NCBI GenBank assembly: GCA_947586185.1
Contig: CANPXN010000002.1
Span: 105,583-169,582 of the forward strand
Source: an uncultured Clostridia bacterium
GTDB lineage: Bacteria > Bacillota > Clostridia > Oscillospirales > Ruminococcaceae
DNA length: 64,000 bases
Direction of reading: 5' to 3'
Shown here: one piece after another, positions 20,129 through 29,278 of the stretch
Layout of the letters: every line of letters begins with the position of its first letter
Numbering within the stretch: the first letter of the stretch is position 1
Program-made: the position numbers and the translations under genes
The notes under the pieces: model-generated
The model's database searches: none
Told to the model about the DNA's origin: nothing
Seen by the model: only the letters and a program-made list of their open reading frames with translations

Positions 20129-21706
20129 ATGGTTAGATCAATGTATTCCGGCGTTGCTGGAATGAGGTCACATCAAACAAGAATGGATGTTATAGGTAAC
20201 AATATTTCAAATGTTAATACCTATGGATACAAGTCATCAAGAGCAACATTTAGAGATGTTTACTATCAGACAAACTCAGCCGCTTCCGCAGCAACTGCAA
20301 CAAGCGGCGGTACAAATCCGACTCAGGTAGGTTACGGTGCAAAGCTTGCAAGCGTTGACGTTAACCACTCACAGTCTGTAATGTCAACAACCGGTTATAC
20401 TCTTGACGTTGCGATAGCAGGCGAAGGCTATCTCCAGGTTATGGACGCAGACGGAAATATTTTCTATACAAAGGCAGGTATGCTGGATATTGATGCAGCA
20501 GGAAACCTTGTAGATGGAAATGGTAACTTTGTTCTGGGTGTTTCAGGAGATCCTACTGGTGTAGGTCCTTCATCAAACAGAATCAGAATCACTCTTCCTT
20601 ATGAAAATGCTGATTCTTCATCTGCTTCAGACACGATCAACGATGTTACTTATACAATTGAAACAGCAAATGAAGACGAGTCAGGTAATACAAACTTTAC
20701 TTTGGTTTCAAGCTCTGCTCTTCCGATCGGACAGAAAGCATCAGCTTCGATCACAAGCTCTGCTGTTGTTGTAACTCTCAATTCAAACGAGACTTTCGGC
20801 AGCCTTGCTGAGCTGAATCAGGTTATAAACGAGGCTATTACCTCTGCAAATGGTGGTGTTCCTCACAGTGCCGGAAACTTTACGATTTCAATGAGCAATC
20901 CGTCCGCATTTACTCCGGGCATTACAGGCGCTGAGATCGTAAACCCTGATTTCGGCGTTAACGAGGGTTCAGTTACTATTCCAAGCTCCCTTTCATCATA
21001 TTTTTCAGTATCTTCAGTTGGCGATGACTTCAGCGGAAATGCTGATGCTGCAATGTCAACTTCCCTTGATGCTGATAACAACCTTACGATCACAGTAGGT
21101 GACTATACGGCTACAGTTAACGCTGCACAGCTTAAAAATGCCGGATCAGTTCTTATGAAAAAGGGAGGAACAAACTCAACTGATTCATTTGTTCTTACAT
21201 ATCCGAATTTGGATACAATTAAAGCGTATGACCTTACTGCTGTTTCAGGCAACGTTACTATGAGTCCGAGCACTCCTTCAAGAAATCTTGGTCTTGGAAA
21301 CGGAAAGTTTAACCTTGAAGGCGGTACTCAGGGCGGAGAGCAGACAGTAGCCGATCTGACAGGTATCTCGATCGACGACAAGGGCGTTCTTACAGCAGTT
21401 CACCCAACATTTGGTCTTATGGAGCTTGGCCGTATCGACCTCGCTACATTTGCAAACCCTGCTGGTCTGACTCAGACTGGTGAAACATATTTCCAGGTTT
21501 CAAGAAACTCAGGAGAGCCTCAGCTTGCATGCCCTGGTACTGACGGTACAGGAAGCATTGCTGCCGGAACTCTTGAAACATCAAACGTTGATCTTTCACA
21601 GGAAATGGCTGATATGATCACTACGCAAAGAGGCTTCCAGGCATGTTCAAGAATGATTACTGTTTCTGATACAATGCTTGAAGAGCTTATCAACCTTAAG
21701 AGATAA
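20129..21706 (+). CDS. flgE: Flagellar hook protein FlgE
   Basis: MVRSMYSGVAGMRSHQTRMDVIGNNISNVNTYGYKSSRATF; C-term DLSQEMADMITTQRGFQACSRMI. Confidence 0.94.
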   Translation: MVRSMYSGVAGMRSHQTRMDVIGNNISNVNTYGYKSSRATFRDVYYQTNSAASAATATSGGTNPTQVGYGAKLASVDVNHSQSVMSTTGYTLDVAIAGEGYLQVMDADGNIFYTKAGMLDIDAAGNLVDGNGNFVLGVSGDPTGVGPSSNRIRITLPYENADSSSASDTINDVTYTIETANEDESGNTNFTLVSSSALPIGQKASASITSSAVVVTLNSNETFGSLAELNQVINEAITSANGGVPHSAGNFTISMSNPSAFTPGITGAEIVNPDFGVNEGSVTIPSSLSSYFSVSSVGDDFSGNADAAMSTSLDADNNLTITVGDYTATVNAAQLKNAGSVLMKKGGTNSTDSFVLTYPNLDTIKAYDLTAVSGNVTMSPSTPSRNLGLGNGKFNLEGGTQGGEQTVADLTGISIDDKGVLTAVHPTFGLMELGRIDLATFANPAGLTQTGETYFQVSRNSGEPQLACPGTDGTGSIAAGTLETSNVDLSQEMADMITTQRGFQACSRMITVSDTMLEELINLKR

Positions 21707-21718
21707 TTTTTGTATCTA

Positions 21719-21751
21719 CAAAGCCGGGGGGAAAATTCCCCCTGTGCTTTG
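21719..21751 (+). promoter_or_regulatory. Intercistronic hairpin between flgE and flbD
   Basis: CAAAGC cGGGGGGAAAATTCCCCC tgt GCTTTG, no U-run follows. Confidence 0.6.
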
Positions 21752-21778
21752 AAAATAAATTATTAGGCGGGGATAAAT

Positions 21779-21982
21779 ATGATCACACTTACAAAGCTTA
21801 ACGGAACTCAATTTGCGCTGAACTGCGATCACATTGAGACAATTCAGGAAAATCCTGATACGACTATAAGACTGTCAAACGGTAATATTTATATTGTTGA
21901 AGAAACAATGGATGCCGTTATTGATATAATCAAGAAGTATAAGAAAAATATTCTCGGTGATTTACTTAACTCTTTGAAATAA
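21779..21982 (+). CDS. flbD: FlbD family flagellar protein
   Basis: MITLTKLNGTQFALNCDHIETIQENPDTTIRLSNGNIYIVEET. Confidence 0.92.
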   Translation: MITLTKLNGTQFALNCDHIETIQENPDTTIRLSNGNIYIVEETMDAVIDIIKKYKKNILGDLLNSLK

Positions 21983-22014
21983 ATTTTAAGCATTGCTTGA
22001 AGGGACGTTATGAA

Positions 22015-22818
22015 ATGGATATATTATCAATTTTTGGATGGATATTTAGTATAGTGCTTGTTATCGGCAGTATTATGCTTAATACTGACAATGGCTTTGA
22101 GTTTATACCTAAACAGCTTGAGGGCTTTATTGATATACCATCAGTTGCAATTGTTTTTGGTGGAACTATTGCTGCGCTTATGATCTCATTTCCGGGAAAA
22201 AGCTTTAAAAAAGTATTAAAGCACTTGAAAATTGTAATACTTCCAAAAAAATATGATCCGCAGAAGTACATAGAGCAGATCGTGGAATTTGCAAAGGAAG
22301 CCCGTGTAAACGGACTCCTTGCACTCGAGGACAAGCTTTCTGAAACAAAGGACAAGTTTCTTAAAAATTCTCTTCTCATGGTAGTTGACTCTGTTGAACC
22401 TGAAAAAGTCAGAATGATGCTCAACAAGGAGCTTGATTCCCTTGAAGAGAGGCATTATCAGGATATGGAGTTTTACACCAAGGCTTCAGAGTACGCTCCA
22501 TCCTTTGGTATGGCTGGTACTCTTATTGGTCTTATCAATCTTCTTGCGAACATGGAAGATCAGGCTAAGCTTGCTTCAAGTATGTCGGTAGCTCTTGTTA
22601 CGACGTTCTATGGCGTTTTGCTGGCTAATCTGTTCTTTAAGCCGGTTGGAAACAAGCTGAAAATCAGGCATGATGAAGAGTATCTTTGTAAGCTCATTAT
22701 AAGCGAGGGCGTTCAGGCTATTCAGGACGGCGATAACCCTAACTTCATTCAGGAAAAACTTACGAAGCTTTTACCGCAGTATTCACTTAAGGGTGCATTG
22801 AAAGACGGAGCAAAGTAA
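22015..22818 (+). CDS. motA: Flagellar motor stator protein MotA
   Basis: ExbB/MotA family; MASIVFGGTIAALMISFP, ASEYAPSFGMAGTLIGLINLL. Confidence 0.95.
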   Translation: MDILSIFGWIFSIVLVIGSIMLNTDNGFEFIPKQLEGFIDIPSVAIVFGGTIAALMISFPGKSFKKVLKHLKIVILPKKYDPQKYIEQIVEFAKEARVNGLLALEDKLSETKDKFLKNSLLMVVDSVEPEKVRMMLNKELDSLEERHYQDMEFYTKASEYAPSFGMAGTLIGLINLLANMEDQAKLASSMSVALVTTFYGVLLANLFFKPVGNKLKIRHDEEYLCKLIISEGVQAIQDGDNPNFIQEKLTKLLPQYSLKGALKDGAK

Positions 22819-22841
22819 TTATTTATAAAGGGGTGTAAGGT

Positions 22842-23765
22842 GTGGCAAAGAAAAAGGATTCCGGCGGCGGCTATAACTGGATGGATACTTACGGCGATTT
22901 GGTAACGCTTCTGTTGACATTTTTTGTTATGCTTTACAGTATGTCGTCTGTTGAAGAAGATAAATGGGCCGCTCTTGTAAGAGCATTCAATACCCGAGGA
23001 GAAACCAAGGTTGACCAGATTGTGCTTATGAGTACTGATGAAAGCGGTGAAGAGCTTCTTCAGAATGATGGCGATGGAATAGGTGACAGCACGGTTGACA
23101 GAGAGAAAAATGAGATTTTCAATTCGGACGAAATGAATGAGCTTTATAAGAGCATAAAATCATTCATTGACGAAAATAACATGGCTGAAAGTATCGAGGT
23201 AAAACAGGGCGATGGTGTAGGTAAGTCGGAAAATGATGGTATCGACAGCGCTAATAGCTCTGAAAGCTCACAGATGCCTAATAATGACACTAAAGGCGAA
23301 AAGGAGCGTTCTAAGAACATTTATATTCAGTTCAAAAATAATGTTCTTTTCATGCCGGATAAATCCTCTCTGAGAGAGGAAAGCTACGATATTATGGGCT
23401 TCTTAGGCGATTGCCTCGGCAATGTTCAGGACGATATAGCTCTTATAATCGTAAAGGGTCATACCGCTATAAGTCCAACCTCGACAGTGGATTCACGTTT
23501 ACTTTCAAGTGAACGTGCAAGTACTATTTCAAACTTCCTTGAGAGAAACTACGATATACCGTCTACAAAGCTCTTTCCTATCGGTCTTGCCGGAGATTAT
23601 CCTATCGCTACAAATGAGAATGAGGCCGGCCGTCAGAAAAATAGACGTGTAGAAATTGTCATTGTAGGAAAGAACAGCGATCTTGCCAAGAGTGGAGAGC
23701 TTTTGAAGGTTCTCGGAGCTTCATTTGATATCGGAGAAGCCGATATTGACAAGCTGGCAGAATAA
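22842..23765 (+). CDS. motB: Flagellar motor stator protein MotB (OmpA domain)
   Basis: WMDTYGDLVTLLLTFFVMLYSMS + C-terminal OmpA-like domain ENEAGRQKNRRVEIVI; GTG start. Confidence 0.95.
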   Translation: MAKKKDSGGGYNWMDTYGDLVTLLLTFFVMLYSMSSVEEDKWAALVRAFNTRGETKVDQIVLMSTDESGEELLQNDGDGIGDSTVDREKNEIFNSDEMNELYKSIKSFIDENNMAESIEVKQGDGVGKSENDGIDSANSSESSQMPNNDTKGEKERSKNIYIQFKNNVLFMPDKSSLREESYDIMGFLGDCLGNVQDDIALIIVKGHTAISPTSTVDSRLLSSERASTISNFLERNYDIPSTKLFPIGLAGDYPIATNENEAGRQKNRRVEIVIVGKNSDLAKSGELLKVLGASFDIGEADIDKLAE

Positions 23766-23788
23766 TTACTCAGTATGGGAGCAGATAT

Positions 23789-24781
23789 ATGAATCAACAA
23801 AGTGTTCAGGGACATTCTGGAGTCCGGAATTATAATTTCAGGAATCAGCGTCCGGCAAAGCCTAAAAGAATAAAGGATTATGACTTTCGTAAACCTAAAA
23901 AGTTTACCAAGGAGCATCTTAGGGATTTAAATGCTGTTAATGAAAATATTATGAGAATCTTTTCTTCTAATCTGTCAAGTATGCTGAGGGTTTTCTGCGA
24001 AATTACTATTGATAAGGTTGAAGAATATCATTATTCTGAATATACAAATGCGCTTCCTGATAAGACTCTTATGGGAATTATTGACCTTAAAGCGAAGGGT
24101 ACAGGATTTGAATCCTGTCCTATTGTAATGTATATCCCGTCGGATGTTAATTTCTTTATGATTGATATACTTTTAGGCGGCTCCGGTCAGGGATATGCTT
24201 ATAAGAGGGGATATACGGAAGTTGAAATCGAGATATTAAAAAATTTCTATGGAAAGCTTACGGAATATCTTGAGGAATCTTGGAACAGGCTTCTTGAATG
24301 CACATGTACTTTAAGCTCGTATGAGACAAATCCTAAGCTTGTACAGGCAATATCACAGGACGATTCTGTAATTGTTCTTCAGTTCAGACTCAGAATGCGT
24401 GAAATTGATAATATATTCAGCATATGTATGCCGTCTATAAATCTTGACGAGGTTCTTCATATAAAGAATCAGAGATATTATCGCTCACATTTTAACAATG
24501 AAAGTGAAAAGGCATCCGAGAGAAGAAAGCTTATCTACAACTCGCTGCAGGATTCAACTGTAGAGCTTACAGCCGTGCTTGACGAGGTCATGCTCGATAT
24601 GCACGATGTTGTTAATCTTCAAGTTTCGGATGTAATTCCGCTGAATAAAAAAATCGACAGCGATATTATTGTAAATGTTGACGGTATGCCGAGATTTACG
24701 GCTAAGCTGGGTGAGAGGAAAATAAAGAAAGCAGTTAAAATTTGCGGCATAGCTCAGCCGAATTCAACTGATAATTATTAA
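23789..24781 (+). CDS. fliM: Flagellar motor switch protein FliM (N-terminally atypical)
   Basis: YDFRKPKKFTKEHLRDL, MIDILLGGSGQG; lacks LSQxEIDALL N-terminus. Confidence 0.9.
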   Translation: MNQQSVQGHSGVRNYNFRNQRPAKPKRIKDYDFRKPKKFTKEHLRDLNAVNENIMRIFSSNLSSMLRVFCEITIDKVEEYHYSEYTNALPDKTLMGIIDLKAKGTGFESCPIVMYIPSDVNFFMIDILLGGSGQGYAYKRGYTEVEIEILKNFYGKLTEYLEESWNRLLECTCTLSSYETNPKLVQAISQDDSVIVLQFRLRMREIDNIFSICMPSINLDEVLHIKNQRYYRSHFNNESEKASERRKLIYNSLQDSTVELTAVLDEVMLDMHDVVNLQVSDVIPLNKKIDSDIIVNVDGMPRFTAKLGERKIKKAVKICGIAQPNSTDNY

Positions 24782-24802
24782 TTTGAAGGGAATATATCAC
24801 AG

Positions 24803-25882
24803 ATGGATAGTATAGCATATTCTGCAAAACAGCTTGATGGCATAAAGGAAGCAATAGGCATTGGACTTACCGCCTCAGCTGAAACGCTGTCAAAATTAAT
24901 TAATAATGAGGTTAATTTTGAGGTTACAAATACTGAGGTTCAGAAAATCAAAAATATTGAAGGCTTTGGAATTGTTCCGGGCGCAGTTGTGGATATGAAT
25001 TTTTCCGGAGCGCTTATAGGAAAAGTATGCCTTATGATCTCAGCAAACCATATTCAGAGCATTCTCAATATCCTTATGAATACAAAGGATTCTGATCAGG
25101 AGTTTGAGCTTGATGAGATAAGTATGGATACATTCAAAGAGCTTGTAAATCAAATGTGTGGAACATTTGCTAAATCTATGACAGATTTCTTTGGAAGTAA
25201 GGTTGAAATTTCTCAGTGCAATATCCAGAAGCTCAATAATACAGATATGGTATCCGAGATTTTAGGATGCCAATTAAATGATTCTGTGCTTAACTCAACA
25301 GTTAAGTTTGTTGTTACTGACGTTATGAGCGGATTCTTTGCGCTTGTTAACAGCATAGTTTCTGCAGATTCCATTGCAGATAAGGTGAGCCTTATTCCTG
25401 AATCCGAGGACGAAGATATCCTTCTTAACGCCATTAAGGGAAATAATGACGGAGATTTTGATGAAAATGCGCCTATGAACAATAGTGGGAATTATCAGGA
25501 CTCAACTGATTCACAGGATTCAGCTGACGGCATGTATTCAGACGATGCTATTGAAATTCAGTCAGCGCAGTTCCCGAATTTTGAAAACGCTTCCAGCATT
25601 CCAGGTATTCCTCTTTCAAGCGGCAATATTGATCTGCTTATGGATGTGCCTTTGAATGTAACTGTTGAAATAGGTAAGACCAAAAAGAAAATGCGTGAAA
25701 TTATGGATTTTGCACAGGGTACGGTTATTGACCTTGAAAAGCAGGCAGGCGCTCCTGTGGACATTGTCGTTAATGGACAGCTTGTCGCAAGAGGCGATGT
25801 TGTGGTTATTGATGATAACTTCGGCGTAAGGATTACAGAAATTGTGGGTAGCAAGGATCTGATTGAAAAGGACAGCCAATGA
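24803..25882 (+). CDS. fliY: FliY-type flagellar motor switch protein (CheC-like + FliN/SpoA domain)
   Basis: C-term MDVPLNVTVEIGKTKKKMREIMDFAQGTVIDLEKQAGAPVDIVVNGQLVARGDVVVIDDNFGVRI; CheC-like middle. Confidence 0.9.
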   Translation: MDSIAYSAKQLDGIKEAIGIGLTASAETLSKLINNEVNFEVTNTEVQKIKNIEGFGIVPGAVVDMNFSGALIGKVCLMISANHIQSILNILMNTKDSDQEFELDEISMDTFKELVNQMCGTFAKSMTDFFGSKVEISQCNIQKLNNTDMVSEILGCQLNDSVLNSTVKFVVTDVMSGFFALVNSIVSADSIADKVSLIPESEDEDILLNAIKGNNDGDFDENAPMNNSGNYQDSTDSQDSADGMYSDDAIEIQSAQFPNFENASSIPGIPLSSGNIDLLMDVPLNVTVEIGKTKKKMREIMDFAQGTVIDLEKQAGAPVDIVVNGQLVARGDVVVIDDNFGVRITEIVGSKDLIEKDSQ

Positions 25883-26292
25883 GCGGTGAGTCGTTAATCA
25901 GCCAGATAGGCACTGTGCTTATGACGCTTGTTGGATTTATTGTAATTTTATATCTTGCGTATATTTCCACAAAATATATTGGGAAAAAATATTCTCTCCG
26001 TGGAAGCGGTGGGAAAAATATAAAGGTTTTGGAAAACTGTCCTGCCGGAAGAAATAAGTCCTTTGCGATTATTAAAGCTGGGGATAAGACGATTCTTGTG
26101 GGCATAACGGATACAAATATAAACTTTCTCTGCGAGCTTGATGAAAGTGAACTTAGCTTTAACAGCAGCTCCGGAGAAAGCATGGAGTTTTCCAAGGCGT
26201 TTCGTCGAGTGTTGGAAAGTAAATTCAGCAGGGGAACTGAAAATAACAGAAAGGAAAAAGATGATGAATCAGAAAAGCAGACAGATGAATAA
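25879..26292 (+). CDS. fliO: FliO-type flagellar biosynthesis protein
   Basis: Single TM + SLRGSGGKNIKVLENCPAGRNKSFAIIKAGDKTILVGIT between fliY and fliP. Confidence 0.8.
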   Translation: MSGESLISQIGTVLMTLVGFIVILYLAYISTKYIGKKYSLRGSGGKNIKVLENCPAGRNKSFAIIKAGDKTILVGITDTNINFLCELDESELSFNSSSGESMEFSKAFRRVLESKFSRGTENNRKEKDDESEKQTDE

Positions 26293-27076
26293 AAAATTAA
26301 TCCGCTTGATCGTCTGCTTTGTGCTGTGTTTAATTGCCGTTATTTTCCTTTTCTGTTTCCTTTCTCAGGGTGTTTCTGCAGAATCTTCAATAAATGTTGA
26401 TATAAGTTCAGGCGAGGCTGATGAAAATTCAAGCGTTCTTGATACGCTGTTTTTACTTGCTTTTCTTGCACTTATACCAACATTTCTTTTAATGATGACA
26501 AGTTTTTTGCGCATTGTCATCGCACTTTCATTTCTCAGAAATGCAATTGGAACACAAACCACGCCGCCGAATCAGGTAATTGTGGGTATTGCTATGTTTC
26601 TTTCATTGTTTATAATGCTTCCTGTGCTCAGAGAGGCAAAAACTGAGGCATATGACCCTTATAAGGACGGAGAGCTTACGGCTATTGAAGCAGTCTACGA
26701 GGGCGCAAAGCCTCTTAAAAGGTTTATGCTCAGGCAGGTTTATGAGGACGATCTTGATATGTTCATGACACTTGCAGATAACAGGGAAATTATAGATATA
26801 GAGGAATATGACAGCCAGGAAAAGCTTGAAAATCTAAGCCTTTTTGTCATTGTTCCATCCTTTCTTACAAGTGAGCTTAAAAGGGCTTTTCTTATAGGAT
26901 TTTTGCTTTACATACCATTTTTAATTATAGATCTTGTTGTATCAAGTACACTTATGTCAATGGGTATGGTAATGCTTCCGCCTACTACAATTGCGATGCC
27001 GTTTAAGCTGATGCTTTTTGTTGTGGTTGATGGCTGGAATCTGCTCTTTGAATCGCTTATAACAGGTTTCAGATAG
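26261..27076 (+). CDS. fliP: Flagellar export protein FliP
   Basis: TSFLRIVIALSFLRNAIGTQTTPPNQVIVGIAMFLSLF; start probably 26261 rather than ORF start 26138. Confidence 0.95.
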   Translation: MMNQKSRQMNKKLIRLIVCFVLCLIAVIFLFCFLSQGVSAESSINVDISSGEADENSSVLDTLFLLAFLALIPTFLLMMTSFLRIVIALSFLRNAIGTQTTPPNQVIVGIAMFLSLFIMLPVLREAKTEAYDPYKDGELTAIEAVYEGAKPLKRFMLRQVYEDDLDMFMTLADNREIIDIEEYDSQEKLENLSLFVIVPSFLTSELKRAFLIGFLLYIPFLIIDLVVSSTLMSMGMVMLPPTTIAMPFKLMLFVVVDGWNLLFESLITGFR

Positions 27077-27087
27077 GAGTGTGAGTG

Positions 27088-27351
27088 ATGGAACAGGGTG
27101 AAGTGCTTCAGATTTTCAGATCTGCAATGTATGTTGGGATAAAGGTTGCAGCTCCGCTTCTGATTGCAAGTATTGCAATAGGTCTTGTGGTTGCAATTTT
27201 TCAGGCTGCAACGCAGATTCATGAACAGACTCTTACATTTGTGCCTAAGGTAATTGTTTTGGCAGTAATGCTTCTTGTTCTTGGTTCATGGATGATGACG
27301 ACCTTTGATGAATTTTTCAAAAGCATATTTGATATTATTTCCGGTCTTTAA
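27088..27351 (+). CDS. fliQ: Flagellar export protein FliQ
   Basis: QIHEQTLTFVPKVI; ~88 aa, 2 TM. Confidence 0.93.
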   Translation: MEQGEVLQIFRSAMYVGIKVAAPLLIASIAIGLVVAIFQAATQIHEQTLTFVPKVIVLAVMLLVLGSWMMTTFDEFFKSIFDIISGL

Positions 27352-27383
27352 ATATAGCTTTTTCAGAATGACGAGGTATTGCA

Positions 27384-28169
27384 TTGGGTGGACTAAGTAT
27401 TGTTTTTGATAACATTTATATATATATTCTTGTGTTCGCCAGAATGGCAGGCGTAATTATGTTTAACCCCGTTTTTTCGAGGAGAAACGTACCTTCGCTT
27501 ATGAAAACAGGGATAGTAATGTGTCTTACAGTTCTGGTGGCTCCGGTAGTTACGGCTCCGGACGGCTATAATCCTGACACCTACGATCTTTTGCTGGGAA
27601 TCATGAAGGAGCTGTTTGCAGGTTTTCTGCTGGGATTTGTATTTAATATTTTTTATTACATGCTTCTTACCGCCGGTGATATTATGGATACTAACTTTGG
27701 ATTTTCCATGGCGAAGATGTTTGATCCTGGTACAAGCATTCAGTCGGCATTCACCGGAAGCCTTCTGAACCTTATGTTTGTTATGTATTTTTTTGTGACA
27801 AATAGTCATCTCATACTTATAAATTTAGCAGTAAGCTCGTTTGATTTTATTGGAATCGGTTTAAGCGGACTTTCAATTGAATCCGCCGCTTCCTTTGCAA
27901 TTGACGTTTTTTCCTATGCGTTTAATCTTGCAATGAGACTTACTCTGCCGTTTGTGGCTGCGGAGTTTATCCTTGAAATTTCAATGGGTATTCTTATGAA
28001 GCTGATTCCGCAAATACATATTTTTGTAATCAATTTTCAGTTTAAAATATTTCTTGCGCTGCTTTTGCTGTTCCTGCTTGCAGGTCCGATTTCAAACTTT
28101 ATAGACAACTACATTATGACCATGTTTGAAAAAATGGAGGACGGTTTATATTCGCTTGTAGTTCAGTAG
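27384..28169 (+). CDS. fliR: Flagellar export protein FliR
   Basis: FARMAGVIMFNPVFSRRNVPSLMKTGIVMCLTVLVAP. Confidence 0.93.
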   Translation: MGGLSIVFDNIYIYILVFARMAGVIMFNPVFSRRNVPSLMKTGIVMCLTVLVAPVVTAPDGYNPDTYDLLLGIMKELFAGFLLGFVFNIFYYMLLTAGDIMDTNFGFSMAKMFDPGTSIQSAFTGSLLNLMFVMYFFVTNSHLILINLAVSSFDFIGIGLSGLSIESAASFAIDVFSYAFNLAMRLTLPFVAAEFILEISMGILMKLIPQIHIFVINFQFKIFLALLLLFLLAGPISNFIDNYIMTMFEKMEDGLYSLVVQ

Positions 28170-28201
28170 CAGCACACTTGCTTTACAAGGGGGGATTTTA
28201 A

Positions 28202-29278
28202 GTGCCGGAATCTTCAGGTGAAAAAACCGAAAAAGCCACTCCCAAAAAGCGAAAGGATCAGCGAAAGGAAGGTAACATATTCCAGAGCAAGGAGATCATA
28301 ATCGCTTTTACCCTTGTTGTTACGTTTTATTCTTTTAAATTTCTTTATAGATTTTCCAGCGCCGCTGTTCAGAAGGCTATGACCGAGTTTTTTGGACTTA
28401 TAAGAACTCAGGAAAGCCTTACGGCGTCGGATTTACCCCAGATGTTTGTAAAGGGCCTTATATGCTTTGCAATTGCGGCTATGCCAATATTGCTTATTGC
28501 TTCAGTTTCTGCAATTATTGCAACGATTGCCCAGACGAAAGGCCTTGTCACTTTTAAATCGCTGAAACCAAAATTCAGTAGAATGAATCCTATTAACGGG
28601 ATCAAGAATATGGTCTCCCTTAAAGGATTTGTAGAGCTTATTAAATCAATTCTTAAAATAACGTTGCTGTTTTATATTATTTACAGTGTACTTAAAAATG
28701 AAATAAGTATTCTTCCGAAAATGATAGATATGTCGGTTCTTGAGGCAGGGAAAGCAACTAGCGAAATGATCTTTTCCATTGTTTTAAAATGTGCTGTCGC
28801 TTTTGCATTTGTCGCAGCATTTGACTATATGTATCAGAGATGGAATTATGAAAAAGAACTCAAGATGACCAAGCAGGAGGTCAAGGAAGAATACAAAATG
28901 ACAGAAGGTGACCCTAAAGTCAAGGGTCAGATCAAACAAAAGCAGCGTGAAATGTCACGACAGCGCATGATGCAGGCTGTTCCCCAGGCAAATGTTATTA
29001 TCAGAAACCCGACACATTTTGCTATTGCGCTTAAATATGATCCTCCAGAGGATAAGGCTCCGGTAGTTATTGCAAAGGGCAAAGACTATATGGCTCTTAA
29101 AATTGTGGAAATAGCACAGGAGCATGAAATTGTAATTCTTGAGAACCGTCCCCTTGCAAGAGCGCTCTATGCGGAGGTCGATCTTGAAAGGGAAATACCG
29201 CCGGAATATTACGGTCCGGTTGCTGAGGTTCTGGCATATGTTTACAGTATTAAGGAAAAGGATTTGAGTAAAATTTGA
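28202..29278 (+). CDS. flhB: Flagellar export switch protein FlhB
   Basis: GEKTEKATPKKRKDQRKEGNIFQSKE; autocleavage motif NPTH. Confidence 0.96.
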   Translation: MPESSGEKTEKATPKKRKDQRKEGNIFQSKEIIIAFTLVVTFYSFKFLYRFSSAAVQKAMTEFFGLIRTQESLTASDLPQMFVKGLICFAIAAMPILLIASVSAIIATIAQTKGLVTFKSLKPKFSRMNPINGIKNMVSLKGFVELIKSILKITLLFYIIYSVLKNEISILPKMIDMSVLEAGKATSEMIFSIVLKCAVAFAFVAAFDYMYQRWNYEKELKMTKQEVKEEYKMTEGDPKVKGQIKQKQREMSRQRMMQAVPQANVIIRNPTHFAIALKYDPPEDKAPVVIAKGKDYMALKIVEIAQEHEIVILENRPLARALYAEVDLEREIPPEYYGPVAEVLAYVYSIKEKDLSKI

